Assembly (NCBI RefSeq): GCF_001026905.1
Contig: NZ_LAQL01000008.1
Location: forward strand, 232,619 to 296,618
Length of the DNA: 64,000 nucleotides
DNA from: Kiloniella spongiae
GTDB taxonomy: Bacteria > Pseudomonadota > Alphaproteobacteria > Kiloniellales > Kiloniellaceae
Reading direction: 5' to 3'
Shown: in pieces, positions 44,312 through 53,020 of the stretch
Position numbering within the stretch: position 1 is the stretch's first letter
How the letters are laid out: every line of letters begins with the position of its first letter
Position numbers and translations under genes: made by a program
Notes under the pieces: generated by a model
Told to the model about the DNA's origin: nothing
Databases searched by the model: none
The model's input: the letters and a program-made list of their open reading frames with translations, nothing else

Positions 44312-44782
44312 ATGACTACAGCAACTGCAATACAACACACACCGGAAACAACTGTTCATAGTGTCATTGCAACAGTTAAAGGCCTCGTTTCAGTCATGAG
44401 CCGGGAAATTGAGCTTCTCCGTGCAATGAAAATCAAGGAAATGAGCCAATTACAAGAACAAAAACTTGTTCTCGTGAATGCCTATGAGCAAGGCTCCTCT
44501 CAGCTCAAGAAAGATCCTTCTTTCATGCAACACCTAGACCCTCTTTTAAAAGGGGAACTTCGTGATGTGATCCAGTTACTTAATACCACTGTGACCGAGA
44601 ACGAAACGGCCCTTCTTGCCGCAAAAACAAGTAATGAACGCCTAATGCAAGCCGTTGTCGAAGCGGTTCAGGAACAGCAAGTAAAAAGCAGCACAAGTTA
44701 CTCACAGACAGGTGTACTTGCAGCTCAAAAAGCTCAATCGACACAGTCAACCACACCTATGCACTTAAACCAGTGCCTCTAA
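44312..44782 (+). CDS. flgN: FlgN-like export chaperone
   Basis: FlgN-type chaperones deliver the hook-filament junction proteins FlgK and FlgL to the export gate. This 156-residue protein is helical. It has VSVMSREIELLRAMKIKEMS and QLQEQKLVLVNAYEQGSSQL, the FlgN pattern in which a heptad region precedes a KxxL segment, and then a polar Gln/Ser/Thr-rich tail. A strong AGGAGG site precedes the ATG. It lies directly before flgK and flgL, its expected cargo. Confidence 0.8.
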   Translation: MTTATAIQHTPETTVHSVIATVKGLVSVMSREIELLRAMKIKEMSQLQEQKLVLVNAYEQGSSQLKKDPSFMQHLDPLLKGELRDVIQLLNTTVTENETALLAAKTSNERLMQAVVEAVQEQQVKSSTSYSQTGVLAAQKAQSTQSTTPMHLNQCL

Positions 44783-44825
44783 TTTCTAAACTCTGATTAA
44801 ATAAGTAATAAAATTTGAGGACATT

Positions 44826-46703
44826 ATGTCTCTATCCATCGCCCTGAACAACGCGCTAACAGGATTGAAAGTGAACCAGAATGCTCTGGCAGTCACATCA
44901 TCTAACCTGGCCAATATAAATAACGCGAATTATTCCCGTAAGGTTCTTTTACAGGAAACACAGGTTATCGCTGGAGTTGGTTCCGGTGTAACAGCTGATA
45001 CCATAAGACGTAATGTAAACACATTGATCCAAAGGGATTTCAGAGAAGAGACAACAACACTTTCTTCTATCCAGACAGAAAGTAACTATTTAAATCGTAT
45101 CCAACAGATGTTTGGATCAGTCGCAAACAAGAATTCTGTCGGTGATCTTATTGATAAATTCTCTGCCTCTTTGGAAAGCTTAGGAAGCAGTCCTGAAATT
45201 TCATCTAATTACTTTACTTCGGTAAATAATGGGGCAATTCTGGCACAACGCATCCGAGATATGGCAGACACAGTTCAGTCAGAACGTATCCGCGCTGATC
45301 AAGAAATAAAACAAGCTGTCGATGACATTGAACAACAACTTGTTATTATTGCAGAAATCAACGGAACAATCCCGGGCCAAACCGCCTTAGGACTACCTAC
45401 AGGTGACCTTGAAGATAAACGAGATCAAGCGATAAACAAATTAGCTGAATACATGGATATTCAGTATTTCCAGACGGATAAAAACCAAGTTAATATTCTA
45501 ACGAAAACTGGCCATACATTGATTAGTGGTAGCTTTCAAGCCGATCTATCTTTTCGCCAAACAACCCTTATAACTGCAAATGAAACCTATCCTAGTGTAC
45601 TTGATGGTATTCATCTAAATGCTGGCAATACCCCTTCAGCGGCAAACGACATCACTTCAAGCATTACAAGCGGTAAATTAGGCGCGCTTTTCAAAGCTCG
45701 TGATACGATTCTTCCGTCAATGACGAATCAACTGGACCAAATGTCCGAAAAACTAAGGGATCAGGTCAACCGTATTCACAACCGAGGGGCCAATACGCCG
45801 ATCGGATTGGGTACTGGGGCTCTTGACCCAGCAACGATGCTCGGCTCAAGATCTTTTCCAAATACAGCACAAGCTATGACCCTTGGCAGCGACGTTAACA
45901 TGGTTCTTCTGGATTCAACCGGTGCAATGGTTGGAGCAATGGGAAACATTGCAGCAGGAGCAACAACTCCGGCTGCAGTTCAGGCATCAATCAACGCCTT
46001 TCTTGGCGCAAATGGTAACGCCAGCTTTGATGCCGATGGCAGGCTACAAATAAAACTAAATAACAATGTCAAATTAGCATTTAAAGATACAGGCGCCGCA
46101 ACAAACGGTGGAGACTCTGTTATTCAATACGATGCCGACGGTGATACTGTTCTTGAAAATTACAACGGATTTTCAAATTTCTTTGGCTTAAATGACTTCT
46201 TTGTCACTCCACAATTATCAACAACTGTTCCTGCGGTTGAAGGACAAGGCATTCAGACAGGTATTTCTTCGGGTATCGTTGTCAGACAAGACATGATTGA
46301 CACCCCATCAAATATTTCAAGAGGTAGTCTAAGTGGCACCCCACCAAACTATACGCTAGGACCGGGCAATAACGATGTCGCCCTTCAACTTGCAGCCGTT
46401 TTCGAACAAAACCAGACTTTTAACGGTGTTGCAAACGGCCCTGATACGACATCAACCACAATAAGTGGCTATGCAGGTGTCATGCTATCCTATAGCGCAA
46501 CAACAGCGCAGGCTTCTGAAAACTCTCTTTCATTTCAAAGCTCTCTCACAGGCGACCTGCAAGTGAAAATGCAAAATGAATCCGGTGTTAATATGGATGA
46601 AGAATTGGCCAATATGGTTGTTTTTCAGAACGCCTATAACGCTGCTGCACGTGTAATACAGATTACAGGTGAAATGTTTGATACAATTATTGAGCTCGCC
46701 TAA
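44826..46703 (+). CDS. flgK: Hook-associated protein 1, FlgK
   Basis: FlgK is the first hook-filament junction protein. The 625-residue protein starts SLSIALNNALTGLKVNQNAL with SNLANINNANYSRK, and has QRDFREETTTLSSIQTESNY. A variable middle follows (about residues 250-540), and it ends with NMDEELANMVVFQNAYNAAA and MFDTIIELA, the axial C-terminal helix. It follows flgN by 43 bases and precedes flgL by 11. Confidence 0.96.
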   Translation: MSLSIALNNALTGLKVNQNALAVTSSNLANINNANYSRKVLLQETQVIAGVGSGVTADTIRRNVNTLIQRDFREETTTLSSIQTESNYLNRIQQMFGSVANKNSVGDLIDKFSASLESLGSSPEISSNYFTSVNNGAILAQRIRDMADTVQSERIRADQEIKQAVDDIEQQLVIIAEINGTIPGQTALGLPTGDLEDKRDQAINKLAEYMDIQYFQTDKNQVNILTKTGHTLISGSFQADLSFRQTTLITANETYPSVLDGIHLNAGNTPSAANDITSSITSGKLGALFKARDTILPSMTNQLDQMSEKLRDQVNRIHNRGANTPIGLGTGALDPATMLGSRSFPNTAQAMTLGSDVNMVLLDSTGAMVGAMGNIAAGATTPAAVQASINAFLGANGNASFDADGRLQIKLNNNVKLAFKDTGAATNGGDSVIQYDADGDTVLENYNGFSNFFGLNDFFVTPQLSTTVPAVEGQGIQTGISSGIVVRQDMIDTPSNISRGSLSGTPPNYTLGPGNNDVALQLAAVFEQNQTFNGVANGPDTTSTTISGYAGVMLSYSATTAQASENSLSFQSSLTGDLQVKMQNESGVNMDEELANMVVFQNAYNAAARVIQITGEMFDTIIELA

Positions 46704-46714
46704 GGAGAAAATAG

Positions 46715-47635
46715 ATGATTCGCGTTTCCAGCTATGCCCAAAATCAGCTATTACAAACGAACATGGCCTCTACACAGGCCAAGGTCTCTGACAGAACCGT
46801 ACAAATAGCCAGCGGTAAAGTAACGCAGGAATATACCAATCTTTCTTCTCAAGCCTTGGAATTAGTAAGCCTACAACGCGATAATGTCCGAACCACTCAG
46901 TTTGAACGTAATATCCAGACAACAAAAACACGGCTGGAGATTATGGATAGCAACATGACAACCATGTCAGAACGCATTACGAACTTGTTAAGCGATGTCC
47001 TAAACGGTCTGAATAGTTCAAACATTCAAGAAATTCCGCTTGAACAGTTTGCTGTAAGTTTCCGTCAGGAAATCACCGCCTTAATGAATGCCCAACATGA
47101 AGGACGTTACCTTTTCTCCGGTAGCTTGACCGATACACCGCCTGTCGATATTAATGATCCGGCCTACACACCACAAGCAGGGCTGCCTGGTGTTTTCACA
47201 GCCGACTTCGACTACTACGACGGCGATAACGTCAAGCTAAGCAATAGAATTGACCAAGATGCCACCCTTACCTATGGCATTACAGCAGATGATCCAACAT
47301 TTGAAAAACTGCTCAGAAGTCTTGCCTATGTAGAATATGCGGGAACAAATAACGATACCACTGTTTTACAAGAAGCATATAACCTACTTCAAACTTCTCT
47401 TGATGGCGTTGCTTCATTCCGAAGTCAAATCGGCGCACAATTAACTGTTTTGGAAGGTGCAAATAAAAATCATGCTGATTTCAAAACCTATGTACAGAAC
47501 ACAATTTCTGGCATTGAAGACGTTGATGTTGCCGAAGCTACGAGTAAGCTAGCCTTTGATCAAGTACAGCTTCAGGCCTCATATATCAGCCTGACACGAA
47601 TAAACGAAACAACCCTTTTAAATTACCTTAGATAA
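46715..47635 (+). CDS. flgL: Hook-associated protein 3, FlgL
   Basis: FlgL is the second junction protein. The 306-residue protein has a flagellin-like N terminus (MASTQAKVSDRTVQIASGKV), a short variable region including GRYLFSGSLTDTPPVD (the FlgL-typical LFSG motif), and a C-terminal helix DVDVAEATSKLAFDQVQLQA ending in LLNYLR. It is 11 bases behind flgK with an AAGGAG site. Confidence 0.95.
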   Translation: MIRVSSYAQNQLLQTNMASTQAKVSDRTVQIASGKVTQEYTNLSSQALELVSLQRDNVRTTQFERNIQTTKTRLEIMDSNMTTMSERITNLLSDVLNGLNSSNIQEIPLEQFAVSFRQEITALMNAQHEGRYLFSGSLTDTPPVDINDPAYTPQAGLPGVFTADFDYYDGDNVKLSNRIDQDATLTYGITADDPTFEKLLRSLAYVEYAGTNNDTTVLQEAYNLLQTSLDGVASFRSQIGAQLTVLEGANKNHADFKTYVQNTISGIEDVDVAEATSKLAFDQVQLQASYISLTRINETTLLNYLR

Positions 47636-47700
47636 GCCTTTGTGATTTCACGCTTACTATTCGTTAATCATGGTTGCCTATTGTGACTAGAGAGACCATT

Positions 47701-48210
47701 ATGTTGGACTTGGAAACAAATTATAAAGCTCAAAATTTCGCCGGGATCACAATGCCGAAGGCCGAGGAAGTGTCAAATAACGTTATAACGCTGAAAACCC
47801 GCTTTGGGGTGATGGAAATAGATCGCGAAAAAACCATCAAAGTCCCTCAAGGTATTGTAGGATTCTCGGAATACAAAGAGTACGGTTTATCCGTTCCATC
47901 ACATACAGTGCTGGACGGCTATATGCTTTTGCAATCCATTGATGAAGCAGATTTGACCTTTATATTAAAACCTTACGACTTGACCAGCGGAGAGATCGAA
48001 GACAAAGATCTTGCCGGGGCAATGAACCAACATGCCATAGCACCCGAAAATCTTGCTGTGATGCTCGTCACAACTTTACGTCAAACGCCGAATGCAATTC
48101 AAAAGACTGTAAACTTAAGGGCGCCCGTTTTTATAGACACAGAGAACAAACTCGCTTGGCAGCATATTTTAAATTCCGAAAAATATAATGTTCGCCACGC
48201 TGTAAACTAG
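47701..48210 (+). CDS. fliW: Flagellar assembly factor FliW
   Basis: FliW binds free flagellin and, in Bacillus and Campylobacter, also CsrA, relieving CsrA repression of flagellin translation. I start it at the ATG at 47701, seven bases behind AGAGAG, giving 169 residues. The longer frame from TTG at 47674 lacks a ribosome site. The family core has TLKTRFGVMEIDREKTIKVP, QGIVGFSEYKEYGL, and the C-terminal NLRAPVFIDTENKLAWQHIL. It closes the flgI run, 66 bases after flgL. Its proposed partner CsrA is encoded at 26225. Confidence 0.93.
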   Translation: MLDLETNYKAQNFAGITMPKAEEVSNNVITLKTRFGVMEIDREKTIKVPQGIVGFSEYKEYGLSVPSHTVLDGYMLLQSIDEADLTFILKPYDLTSGEIEDKDLAGAMNQHAIAPENLAVMLVTTLRQTPNAIQKTVNLRAPVFIDTENKLAWQHILNSEKYNVRHAVN

Positions 48211-48255
48211 TTTTTTGCCTCAGGCTAACAAAACTAGAAACCGGGGGGATATACA

Positions 48256-49149
48256 GTGAAAGGGATTATATTAGCAGGAGGAACAGGTAGCCGCCTCTAC
48301 CCGATCACACGCGTCGTTAGTAAACAACTACTTCCTGTTTACGATAAACCGATGATATATTTCCCGCTTACAAATCTGATGTTATCGGGAATCAGAGACA
48401 TACAAATCATCACAACAAAAGAACATCAACAAGCATTTCAAACTTTATTGGGAAATGGGCATCAGTGGGGGATTAACATTTCTTGGTGCGTTCAAGATGA
48501 CCCAAATGGAATAGCAGAAGCATTTATATTATCAGAAGACTTTATCGGCGACGATCATTGCACACTCGCCCTAGGCGATAACATTCTCTTTGGGAATGGA
48601 TTAGTAGGTCTTTTACAATCCGTAATGAAGCCTAAATCAGGGGCTACAGTTTTTGCCTACCGCGTGAAAGATCCAGAAAATTATGGTGTTGTATCCTTTG
48701 ATGAAAAGGGTATCGGAATAGATATTGAAGAAAAACCGCAACATCCAAAATCCAATTACGCGCTTATTGGCCTCTATTGTTATGATAATAGCGTTGTGAA
48801 AATAGCACGAGATATCAAACCTACATTGAACAATGAAAAACACATAACCGACATTAACAACCACTACCTAAAACAAGGAAACCTTCACGTTCAAAGACTT
48901 GGTCGCGGTTATGCATGGCTTGACGCTGGCACTGTAGAATCACTGCATAACGCCGCAGCATTCGTTCGATCCGTTGAAAGTCGTCAAGGAATTAAAATAG
49001 CTTGCCCGGAAGAAATTTCCTGGCGCATGGGGTATATAACATCCAAGGATTTAAATGCTTTAGCCAAAAATTTGATGTCCAGTGGCTATGGACAATACCT
49101 ACAAGAAATTTTACTCGAAAATAATAAAAAATATGACATCGTCAACTGA
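48256..49149 (+). CDS. rmlA: Glucose-1-phosphate thymidylyltransferase (RmlA)
   Basis: RmlA makes dTDP-glucose, the first step toward dTDP-rhamnose and related deoxy sugars. The 297-residue protein begins MKGIILAGGTGSRLYPITRV with VSKQLLPVYDKPMIYFPLTN and has ALGDNILFG, EKPQHPKSNYALIGLY and GYAWLDAGTVESL. The start is GTG at 48256, eight bases behind a G6 ribosome site. No rmlB, rmlC or rmlD is next to it, so later steps must be elsewhere or the product is a different dTDP-sugar. It opens the decoration cassette and overlaps the next gene by 17 bases. Confidence 0.95.
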   Translation: MKGIILAGGTGSRLYPITRVVSKQLLPVYDKPMIYFPLTNLMLSGIRDIQIITTKEHQQAFQTLLGNGHQWGINISWCVQDDPNGIAEAFILSEDFIGDDHCTLALGDNILFGNGLVGLLQSVMKPKSGATVFAYRVKDPENYGVVSFDEKGIGIDIEEKPQHPKSNYALIGLYCYDNSVVKIARDIKPTLNNEKHITDINNHYLKQGNLHVQRLGRGYAWLDAGTVESLHNAAAFVRSVESRQGIKIACPEEISWRMGYITSKDLNALAKNLMSSGYGQYLQEILLENNKKYDIVN

Positions 49150-50239
49150 ACTGATATTTCCCGGCGGATTACCTGATTCAAAAGCTTATAAACTTGAAGC
49201 CGAGGCCCTAAATAAACGAATCATTGGCGCTTCGTGCACGCCAAATGATCCTGCAAAAAAACTCTATGACGAATGGCAACACATTCCATCAATACACAGC
49301 AACAACTTTGAAGATGCCTTTGTAAAAACAATACTAGAACACAACGTTTCTCAGATTTATTGCCCTCATTTGCTTCTTTATAAAGCGATAGAAAAAGTCA
49401 TATTATCGAACAACCTTTCTGTCTGTTTCAGAAATCCTCCTCCAGGAGAGCTTGAAACCACTAAAATAAATTCACTCTACAAATCAGCAACTGAGTTCCA
49501 TGAAATTGCATCAAATATGGCAACAAATCATAAGGACCAATTGCCAAACAAAGAAGAAATTGCCGGATTGCTTTTTTATACACGGGCCATACCCGGCATG
49601 ACATCAGAAGAAAAACTAGCTGCCTTTACGTCTATATTTCCTCAACTTCCCAAAGGCGATATTGTAGAGATTGGTGCCTTCAGGGGAAAATCATCTTACT
49701 TTTTATCCTGGGCAGCTAAACGTTATAATATTGGGAAGGTACTCGTCGTTGATCCTTGGAACTCAGCCATTGCGCAACAAAATGATTCCCCTGATCAATT
49801 AAAAGATCCGAAGCAAGAGATGGTCAAAGATGTCGAATCATTTTGGGAAGCTGCATATCATGGTTTTCTCGCGGTTCTATCGCCATTTATTGGCCACATA
49901 AACTATCTTCGGAAACCATCTCAGGATGCAGCTATAATTTATTTATCCAACAAAGAAATACAATCCTCTGCCTTTGGGACAACAGAATACTGCGGTAAAA
50001 TTTCACTTATCCACATAGATGGGAATCATGATTATGACATGGTTAAAAAGGATTGCGATTCTTGGCTAAAGTTTATGAAACCTGGTGGATGGATAATTTT
50101 TGATGATTATGTTTGGCTTCACGGAGATGGGCCGACTAGAGCCGGTGACGAGTATTTGCAAGATAATCAAGATAATATTGAACTCAGCTTTTGCTTTGAT
50201 AAATCATTATTTATACAGTTAAAATCACGCAAAAAATAA
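49133..50239 (+). CDS. Two-domain protein: pre-ATP-grasp-like N terminus plus SAM methyltransferase
   Basis: This protein has about 368 residues. The N-terminal 95 residues (LIFPGGLPDSKAYKLEAEAL, then KRIIGASCTPNDPAKKLYDE and an Ile/Cys strand YCPHLLLYKAI) resemble the nucleotide-binding pre-ATP-grasp fold, but no ATP-grasp core follows. From about residue 175 a class I methyltransferase of the Methyltransf_24 kind appears: GDIVEIGAFRGKSSYFLSW (SAM motif I), VLVVDPWNS, LIHIDGNHDYDMVKKD and PGGWIIFDDYVW. I prefer the ATG at 49133. An upstream in-frame ATG at 49082 would overlap rmlA by 68 bases. The cargo may be a sugar or a surface glycan intermediate. Confidence 0.75.
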   Translation: MTSSTELIFPGGLPDSKAYKLEAEALNKRIIGASCTPNDPAKKLYDEWQHIPSIHSNNFEDAFVKTILEHNVSQIYCPHLLLYKAIEKVILSNNLSVCFRNPPPGELETTKINSLYKSATEFHEIASNMATNHKDQLPNKEEIAGLLFYTRAIPGMTSEEKLAAFTSIFPQLPKGDIVEIGAFRGKSSYFLSWAAKRYNIGKVLVVDPWNSAIAQQNDSPDQLKDPKQEMVKDVESFWEAAYHGFLAVLSPFIGHINYLRKPSQDAAIIYLSNKEIQSSAFGTTEYCGKISLIHIDGNHDYDMVKKDCDSWLKFMKPGGWIIFDDYVWLHGDGPTRAGDEYLQDNQDNIELSFCFDKSLFIQLKSRKK

Positions 50240-50255
50240 TACGTCGTACGTTCTT

Positions 50256-51008
50256 TTATTTCCTTTTCTCACAAACTAACATGATACTTGCACACAAATC
50301 GGGATAAACTTGCCCAAGTTGGTAGCACCCTTCAAGGTATTCCTTGGAAATAATGTCTGTTTTCAACAAACGATCCCATTGAAAATTAGCTAATGCTTTA
50401 AAGAAGATACCTGTCCGATAAGTCACATTTAATCCAGCAGAAACAGCATCTCGTTCAAGAGTATCAAGCGAATAAGTACAACGATGTCCATGCTTTTCCT
50501 CTGCAGGGGTCACTGCAGAATTATGCGAAATCAAACCCATTTTCACTGCTATTTGTCTTGAAGGCGCATTAGCATTAGGCACAACGAGAAAAAGCCTTCC
50601 ACTATCTGCTAACCATTCTTCATTTATTCGCTTTAAGACAAACACAGGGTCATCAATATGCTCTAAAACATGAGTCATTACGATATTATCGTATTCTTTG
50701 GGAAGACTAGCTTTTTCAAAAACATCATTTACATAATTTACTTTATCACCATGCTTTTCTTTAGCTTCAGCTATAGCAATTCCAGAGGCCTCAACACAGG
50801 TGATATCTTGAAAATAAGACAATAAATGTTTTGTAAAAATTCCTTTGTAACTCCCTAATTCGAGCATGTTCCCTTTCTTAAAGAAAGCTTCAAACGACCT
50901 AATCATAAATGGGTGTAGAACATCAAAATCAAAGCTGTAAGCATATCTCTCATTTTCTTTATTACCGCTATCATTTAGCTCTTTGTCATAATTTCTTTTC
51001 ATCGCCAT
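50256..51008 (-). CDS. Class I SAM-dependent methyltransferase
   Basis: This 250-residue methyltransferase has motif I as NMLELGSYKGIFTKHLLSYF, a following ITCVEASGIAIAEA acidic turn, and VMTHVLEHIDDPVFVL, the Methyltransf_11/23 signature. RLFLVVPNANAPSRQIA follows. A later part (HGHRCTYSLDTLERDAVSAG) is shared with the methyltransferase at 54734, so the two are related. It is the last gene of the minus-strand cassette, converging with the two-domain methyltransferase 16 bases away. The acceptor is unknown. Confidence 0.82.
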   Translation of the reverse strand: MAMKRNYDKELNDSGNKENERYAYSFDFDVLHPFMIRSFEAFFKKGNMLELGSYKGIFTKHLLSYFQDITCVEASGIAIAEAKEKHGDKVNYVNDVFEKASLPKEYDNIVMTHVLEHIDDPVFVLKRINEEWLADSGRLFLVVPNANAPSRQIAVKMGLISHNSAVTPAEEKHGHRCTYSLDTLERDAVSAGLNVTYRTGIFFKALANFQWDRLLKTDIISKEYLEGCYQLGQVYPDLCASIMLVCEKRK

Positions 51009-51034
51009 ATTAATTTACCTTAAAATCTACAATA

Positions 51035-51988
51035 TCAATCATCTAAGACAGCTAAGCCAAAACCATCCCGACCAAAAGAATTGCCATTATACAACATGTA
51101 AGCTTTATCCTCTAAATGGAAGACGTGAGGATAGCACTGCATTTCAGAATCCCATCCCTTTTCAGAAACATCTATGCCAGCAAGAGTATCATCACGCTTC
51201 CAATTGATTAAATCGTCTGAAACAGCATATCCAATTCGGTAAGATCTTTCTTTGTTTTCTCGAAAACCATGAGCTTGCCGATAACAAAAATACATATGAT
51301 ACATACCGTTATGATAAAAAACAGACGGTAAGGCCTGACATTCATCTTCATTTAGCCTATCGGCAATAATTGGCTGCCCATCACGTTGCCAATTGATTCC
51401 ATCTTTCGATATTGCATGCGCAATTTTATAAATACGTTCAGGAGGCCCGGCCTCACAAAACTTCTTCCATTTTGTACCAAATATGTACCACATGTGATAA
51501 ATGTCTTCATATTTAGATACGAAAGCATCGGCAACGAGAAAAGGTTCATCTAATGATGCCGATAGAATAGGGCCTGTCCCATATTTATCAAAACTATATC
51601 CACCATTGTGGCTAACTGCAAAACCTATAGAAGAATCAACCAACACCGATATTTTTCGGTTCCACCCTGACGTATAAGCAAAAATTTTATCTCCATCGTC
51701 AAATACATTAAAGGGGAATATGCCATGCTCATCAAAACACCCTAATCCACCAAGCTCAATGACAGTATGTTTAGATACACCAAGAACAGAATTAAGCTCT
51801 TTATTAAAATCTACGTAGGCAACATGGCTTAAATATTTTCCAATACTATCTCTTACACGTGTAGAAAAATAAATTCGAACACGGTCCTTTTTGACTAGTA
51901 CTTGTGGAGACTGGGCAAATTCAGAGCAATTATTTGGAAGAATATGCTTTTTTGGAGCAAATATTTTTCCCAGCTTTAACCACTTAAT
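51035..51988 (-). CDS. Beta-propeller glycosidase-like protein, paralogue 2, probable ATT start
   Basis: A full-length frame of about 317 residues runs without a stop from just behind a TGA at 51992-51994. It aligns throughout with the 328-residue paralogue next door. N-terminal WLKLGKIFAPKKH matches NWEKLGKIFDPRDH, SEFAQSPQVLV matches KEFAQSPSVVV, and C-terminal GWDSEMQCYPHVF matches GWDSEMVNYPHVF. No ATG, GTG or TTG lies in the first 114 codons. The first is GTG at 51646, which would leave a 203-residue stump missing the first blades. ATT at 51988, eight bases behind GGAA, gives MKWLKLGKIF and overlaps the upstream stop by 13 bases. The fold looks like GH32/GH43-type propellers. No activity can be assigned. 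Confidence 0.7.
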   Translation of the reverse strand: MKWLKLGKIFAPKKHILPNNCSEFAQSPQVLVKKDRVRIYFSTRVRDSIGKYLSHVAYVDFNKELNSVLGVSKHTVIELGGLGCFDEHGIFPFNVFDDGDKIFAYTSGWNRKISVLVDSSIGFAVSHNGGYSFDKYGTGPILSASLDEPFLVADAFVSKYEDIYHMWYIFGTKWKKFCEAGPPERIYKIAHAISKDGINWQRDGQPIIADRLNEDECQALPSVFYHNGMYHMYFCYRQAHGFRENKERSYRIGYAVSDDLINWKRDDTLAGIDVSEKGWDSEMQCYPHVFHLEDKAYMLYNGNSFGRDGFGLAVLDD

Positions 51989-52962
51989 TGTTCATTCCAA
52001 TCTTCAGAATTGTTTAATCTTGCTAACCCAATACCCGATCGTCCCATCTCATTTCCCTGGTAAAGCATATAGGTTGTGTCATCTACGACAAACACATGTG
52101 GATAATTTACCATTTCAGAATCCCAACCTTCTTTAGAAAGGTTCATTCCTGCCAACTCATCCCGCCTTGTCCACTTTTCTAAATCCGATGATGTAGCATA
52201 ACCAATTCGATAACCATTTTTCCCCCCCTTGTAATCGTGGCTATATCTATAGGAATAAAACATGTGATATCTTCCCCCTTTTTCAATAACATCAGGACAA
52301 GCTTGGCATTCATTTGACCCTAATTTATCTGGGATCAAATCTTCTCCTTGCTTAATCCAATTAATGCCATCTTCTGAGGTTGCCATGCGTATCTTATAGA
52401 TAGGCTCTGGCCTCTCTTTTCCTTTTATCCATTCCTTTCCTGCGACATACCAAAGATACCACTTACCTTGAAGCTTTCGCACTCGGGGACTACCGATTAA
52501 AAAGGGTTCATCAGGACTATATGACAAGACAGGTCCACGGCCAATTCGTGTAAAATTAACACCATTATCTTTGCTGACAGCCAAACCTATAGCACCGTTA
52601 AACGGAACAGATTCACACCTTGTCCACCCTGCATAATACACCCAAATCTCATTCTCACATTGAATTACGCTGATTGGGTTCGTACCAAACTCATCAAAAG
52701 TACCATAATCTCCCAATGCTAAAGGAGGTGAAGAGCATATTTTTATGACCCTACGTAAATCATTTCGATCCAGATCTATGAAAGAGAGAAAGCTAAGATA
52801 ATTCCCATCATTCGTAGGACTGGGGCGTGTACAAAAAAATACGCGAACATACTCTTCAAAAACAACCACAGAAGGAGATTGGGCAAATTCTTTCATCCAA
52901 CCACAGTATCTATGATCACGAGGATCAAAAATTTTCCCTAACTTTTCCCAGTTGAACAACAA
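51976..52962 (-). CDS. Beta-propeller glycosidase-like protein, paralogue 1
   Basis: This 328-residue protein contains repeated short beta modules of the five-bladed propeller kind: EEYVRVFFCTRP, NEIWVYYAGWTR, GKWYLWYVAGKEW, GRYHMFYSYRYS and DDTTYMLYQGNEMGRSGIGL. These are spaced every 55-65 residues and carry SEDGINW-type turns. Such sequences belong to the GH43/GH32/GH130 superfamily often found in surface-glycan clusters. I could not fix the catalytic acid residues. The start is TTG at 52962, next to GAGGTGA. It overlaps paralogue 2 by 13 bases, so the two are coupled and probably act together. Confidence 0.75.
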   Translation of the reverse strand: MLFNWEKLGKIFDPRDHRYCGWMKEFAQSPSVVVFEEYVRVFFCTRPSPTNDGNYLSFLSFIDLDRNDLRRVIKICSSPPLALGDYGTFDEFGTNPISVIQCENEIWVYYAGWTRCESVPFNGAIGLAVSKDNGVNFTRIGRGPVLSYSPDEPFLIGSPRVRKLQGKWYLWYVAGKEWIKGKERPEPIYKIRMATSEDGINWIKQGEDLIPDKLGSNECQACPDVIEKGGRYHMFYSYRYSHDYKGGKNGYRIGYATSSDLEKWTRRDELAGMNLSKEGWDSEMVNYPHVFVVDDTTYMLYQGNEMGRSGIGLARLNNSEDWNEQLSG

Positions 52963-53020
52963 TCACCTCAAAATCAAATTAACTCAAACATTATGAAGAA
53001 TATACCTTACATCTAATCTA

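Noticed and set aside
50239..50256. Terminator between the convergent methyltransferase genes
   Set aside because: Only 16 bases separate the two genes, and the ACGT repeats there form no stable hairpin.
51035..51646. 203-residue propeller protein starting at GTG
   Set aside because: It would lack the first blades, while the homologous frame continues upstream for 114 codons without a stop. The full-length reading is preferred.
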